Positions 31,336 to 33,636 of a stretch of DNA of 33,636 nt are shown piece after piece. The notes below the pieces were generated by a model. The model saw nothing but the letters and a program-made list of their open reading frames with translations, was not told the DNA's origin and searched no databases. The translations under genes were made by a program, and so were the position numbers. Positions within the stretch are counted from its first letter, which is position 1. Each line of letters opens with the position of its first letter. Source of the stretch: Sphingomonas yabuuchiae (lineage in GTDB: Bacteria; Pseudomonadota; Alphaproteobacteria; Sphingomonadales; Sphingomonadaceae); assembly GCF_001477495.1 (NCBI RefSeq), contig NZ_LDTF01000068.1, positions 1 to 33,636 of the forward strand. Reading direction: 5' to 3'.

Positions 31336-31644
31336 TCAGCGGCAGCGGCGGTTGCTCGTGCCGCGCTCGATCTCGCGACCGGCGAGCGCGCCCACGGCGG
31401 CACCGCCCAGCGTGCCCAGCGTGCGGTCGCCGCGCGTGTCGATGGTGCGGCCCAGCAATGCGCCCGCGACGCCACCGACGACCAGACCCGTGGTGCCGTC
31501 CGGCTTGCGGCAGCGGACGCGGCCACGATCATCGCGCCATTCGCGATACTTGTAGCGGCGCTGCGCATCGGCGGCGGTCACCGGCAGGACCAGCGTGGGG
31601 ACGACCATCGCGGTGCAACCCAGGGCAAGCATCAATTTCCGCAT
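31336..31644 (-). CDS. Short exported glycine-zipper protein
   Basis: 102 residues, the minimal form of the family. Signal peptide about 1-28 (TAADAQ). A short basic linker (RRYKYREWRDDRGRV) leads to the glycine-zipper domain (50-92), whose segment LLGRTIDTRGDRTLGT is identical to the one in the 26305 gene product. Cys45 precedes the zipper and Cys101 is second-last. GGAAG lies about 6 bases before the ATG. Terminator downstream and its own promoter region upstream, so monocistronic. It and the 30597 gene are adjacent, same strand, and likely a duplication. Confidence 0.82.
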   Translation of the reverse strand: MRKLMLALGCTAMVVPTLVLPVTAADAQRRYKYREWRDDRGRVRCRKPDGTTGLVVGGVAGALLGRTIDTRGDRTLGTLGGAAVGALAGREIERGTSNRRCR

Positions 31645-31780
31645 CGTGAACTTCCTTTCAAATTGATCTGACGCCGTAACGTCCCACTTCTACCGTCCGT
31701 TGCATGAACAGCAGATAACGTCACGTTCATCAATGCGCCGCCCTTTCCCCCTGCGAATGGCGGCTCTAGGGTCGCCCGCG

Positions 31781-32419
31781 ATGCTGCCCCAACCCACCGC
31801 CATGCTGCCCGCCGTGATGCCCTGGCTCGACCTGGCGGGGCTGGCCGTATTCGCCGTTTCGGGCGCGCTGGTCGCGGCCAAGCACCGCCAGACGATGGTC
31901 ACGCTCGTCTTTTTCGCGCTGATCACCGGGGTCGGCGGGGGGACGCTACGCGACCTGCTGATCGATGCGCCGGTTTTCTGGGTGCATGACGCCCGCGTGC
32001 CACTCGTCTGCCTGATCGCAGCGATCGCGGTCTGGGCGACGCCGGAGCGCTGGTGGCGGGGCAGCGCGCTCGACTGGTTCGACGCGGTCGGGCTGGCGGC
32101 CTATGCCGTCTACGGCGCGGCCAAGGCGAGCGGCTATGGCATCACCCCCATCCCGGCGGCGATGCTGGGGGTGGTGTCGGCCTGTGTCGGCGGCATCATC
32201 CGCGACGTGATCGCAGGCGAACCGTCGATCCTGATGCGGCCGGAGCTGTACGTGACGGCGGCGGCGCTGTCCTCGACCAGCTATGTGATCCTGATGCAGC
32301 TGGGGGTACCGGGTGCGGGACCGATCGCGGCGCTGACCGGGTTCGTCCTGCGCGGGGCGGCGATCCGATATCGGATCGCTTTGCCTGCCTATCCGGCCAA
32401 GGGGTGGGATCAGGGGTGA
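31781..32419 (+). CDS. TRIC-type (trimeric intracellular cation) channel family protein
   Basis: 212-residue membrane protein of the UPF0126/TRIC family, bacterial homologues of K+-permeable trimeric channels. It is made of two homologous repeats of three helices. The first has AVFAVSGALVAAKH and GVGGGTLRDLLID (about 41-65); the second has AVYGAAKASGYG and CVGGIIRDVIAGEPSILMRPELYVTAAA. The GGGTLRD/GGIIRDV pair is the family hallmark. In-frame ATGs upstream (31700, 31733, 31757) would add residues lacking family character; 31781 or 31802 fit best. It is divergent from the small glycine-zipper gene and convergent with fumC, leaving only 18 bases between them. Confidence 0.88.
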   Translation: MLPQPTAMLPAVMPWLDLAGLAVFAVSGALVAAKHRQTMVTLVFFALITGVGGGTLRDLLIDAPVFWVHDARVPLVCLIAAIAVWATPERWWRGSALDWFDAVGLAAYAVYGAAKASGYGITPIPAAMLGVVSACVGGIIRDVIAGEPSILMRPELYVTAAALSSTSYVILMQLGVPGAGPIAALTGFVLRGAAIRYRIALPAYPAKGWDQG

Positions 32420-32437
32420 TTCCCTTGGGCCTCGACC

Positions 32438-33636
32438 TCACCGCCCCAGCATCAATTCCGGCCGCACCACCCGGTCGAAGGTGGCCTCGTCGACCAGACC
32501 CAGTTCCAGCCCGGCCTCCTTCAACGTCTGCCCCTTGTGATGCGCGTGCTTGGCGATCTTGGCGGCATTGTCGTATCCGATCTCGGGCGCCAGCGCCGTC
32601 ACCAGCATCAGCGAACGGTCGAGCAGTTCGGTGATCCGGTCGCGATTGACCGTCATCCCTTCGACGGTCCGCTCGGCGAAACTCTCCATCCCGACCGCCA
32701 ACAGATGAATCGAGCGCAGCACGTTCGCTCCGATCAGCGGCTTGAAGACGTTCAGCTCCATATGCCCCTGCATCCCGCCGACCGTCACGGCCGCATTATT
32801 CCCGATCACCTGCGCCGCGACCATGGTCAGCATCTCGCACTGGGTCGGGTTGACCTTGCCCGGCATGATAGAGCTGCCCGGCTCGTTGGCGGGCAGTTCC
32901 AGCTCGCCCAGCCCCGAGCGCGGCCCCGAGCCGAGCAGGCGAATGTCGTTGGCGATCTTGGTCAGCGCCACCGCCAGCACGTTCAGCGTGCCATGCAGGT
33001 CGACCAGCCCGTCATTGCTCGCCAGCGCCTCGAACTTGTTGGGCGCGGTCACGAAGTCGAGACCGGTCGCCTCGGCGATCTCCGCCGCGATCGCCTCGGC
33101 AAAGCCGTGCGGCGCGTTCAGCCCGGTGCCGACCGCCGTGCCGCCTTGTGCCAGCGGCAGGATATTGCGGTGGAGCGTCCCCTCGATCCGGTCGCGGGCA
33201 TTGGCGATTTGCTGCACATAGCCAGAAAATTCCTGGCCCAGCGTCAGCGGCGTCGCATCCTGCAAATGGGTGCGGCCGATCTTGACGATCGCGTCCCACT
33301 CCTCCGCCTTGGCATCGAGCGCAGCGTGCAGCCGGTCGAGCGCGGGGAAAAGCTGCCGCGTGACCGCCAATGCGGCGGCGACATGCAGCGCGGTCGGGAA
33401 GGTGTCGTTGGACGACTGGCCGCGATTGACGTCGTCATTGGGATGGACCGGCGACTTGCCGCCGCGTGTGCCGGTCAGCATCTCGTTGGCGCGACCCGCA
33501 ATTACCTCATTGGCGTTCATGTTGGACTGGGTGCCCGAGCCGGTCTGCCAGATGACGAGCGGGAACTGCTCGTCATGGCGCCCGTCGATCACCTCCTGCG
33601 CCGCCGCTTCGATCGCATCGGCCTTGTCCGCCGCCA
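32438..33636 (-). CDS. fumC: Class II fumarate hydratase, 3' part (start outside window)
   Basis: Partial; about 399 codons, of a family near 460 residues. The reading frame runs open to the window edge; its N-terminus lies beyond 33636. Fumarase C interconverts fumarate and malate in the TCA cycle. Visible signatures: [19 protein letters not shown], then [37 protein letters not shown], and the superfamily motif [15 protein letters not shown]. It ends [19 protein letters not shown] then ELMLGR. It shares the fold of PurB at the other end of the window. An apparent internal start at 33592 (GTG) is not the true start. Confidence 0.97.
   Translation of the reverse strand, partial: AADKADAIEAAAQEVIDGRHDEQFPLVIWQTGSGTQSNMNANEVIAGRANEMLTGTRGGKSPVHPNDDVNRGQSSNDTFPTALHVAAALAVTRQLFPALDRLHAALDAKAEEWDAIVKIGRTHLQDATPLTLGQEFSGYVQQIANARDRIEGTLHRNILPLAQGGTAVGTGLNAPHGFAEAIAAEIAEATGLDFVTAPNKFEALASNDGLVDLHGTLNVLAVALTKIANDIRLLGSGPRSGLGELELPANEPGSSIMPGKVNPTQCEMLTMVAAQVIGNNAAVTVGGMQGHMELNVFKPLIGANVLRSIHLLAVGMESFAERTVEGMTVNRDRITELLDRSLMLVTALAPEIGYDNAAKIAKHAHHKGQTLKEAGLELGLVDEATFDRVVRPELMLGR

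Noticed and set aside
31700..31780. N-terminal extension of the TRIC-type protein from upstream in-frame ATGs
   Set aside because: The added residues are Arg/Ser/Pro-rich and do not fit the family, whose proteins begin close to the first helix.
33590..33592. Start codon of fumC at 33592
   Set aside because: The fumarase frame continues in a family-like way to the window edge, so the real start lies outside.

Overview
The window is GC-rich chromosomal DNA of an alphaproteobacterium, most likely a Sphingomonas-type member of the Sphingomonadales. This rests on the protein sequences (long-form L25, HrcA/GrpE next to RNase PH/RdgB/HemW, ATP12-type F1 chaperone, PadR-HAAS pair, glycine-zipper proteins) and on many GC-rich palindromic intergenic repeats. 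I found no rRNA, tRNA, CRISPR array, integrase or transposase, and no gene-free stretch longer than about 225 bases. The assignment comes from reading the sequence; no database search was run.

Layout. 97-5237: an outer-membrane beta-barrel protein, ribosomal protein L25, a secreted EF-hand protein, adenylosuccinate lyase (purB) behind a large leader hairpin, an exported thioredoxin-like protein and a DUF3592-like membrane protein. 5256-8462: the chaperone genes dnaK-dnaJ on the minus strand, with a sigma-32-like promoter. 8641-11888: a copper-chaperone-like lipoprotein, a Tat-type lipoprotein with metallophosphoesterase and LamG-like domains, and a small HExxH protein. 12113-13237: a lone flagellin gene with an AT-richer central segment.

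13292-18794 is a housekeeping block: hrcA-grpE (minus) divergent from rph-rdgB (plus), then a small hypothetical protein, a CAP-domain lipoprotein and hemW. 18801-23076 holds cutA and an LpoA-like lipoprotein (minus) head-to-head with rsmI, followed by a STAS-like protein, yraN and gshB. 23271-24427 has two tiny overlapping membrane-protein genes and guanylate kinase. 24581-29318 (minus) contains ATP12, a small membrane protein and a HAD phosphatase joined by 4-base overlaps, and further on fluC/crcB-rluC. Between those two minus-strand groups sit plus-strand genes for a glycine-zipper protein and a PadR-HAAS pair. 29380-33636 has a lipoprotein, a small membrane protein, two more glycine-zipper proteins, a TRIC-type channel and the 3' part of fumC.

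Functional themes are protein quality control (DnaK, DnaJ, GrpE, HrcA), envelope maintenance (LpoA-like protein, glycine-zipper proteins, lipoproteins), and nucleotide metabolism (PurB, RdgB, Gmk, RNase PH). No single locus is clearly a new defence or biosynthetic system. The most distinctive signals are three copies of a roughly 130-bp palindromic element abutting stop codons, a family of glycine-zipper proteins with a conserved cysteine pair, a PadR-HAAS module with a candidate operator, a flagellin with a distinct central domain, and head-to-head gene pairs whose start codons overlap or nearly so.
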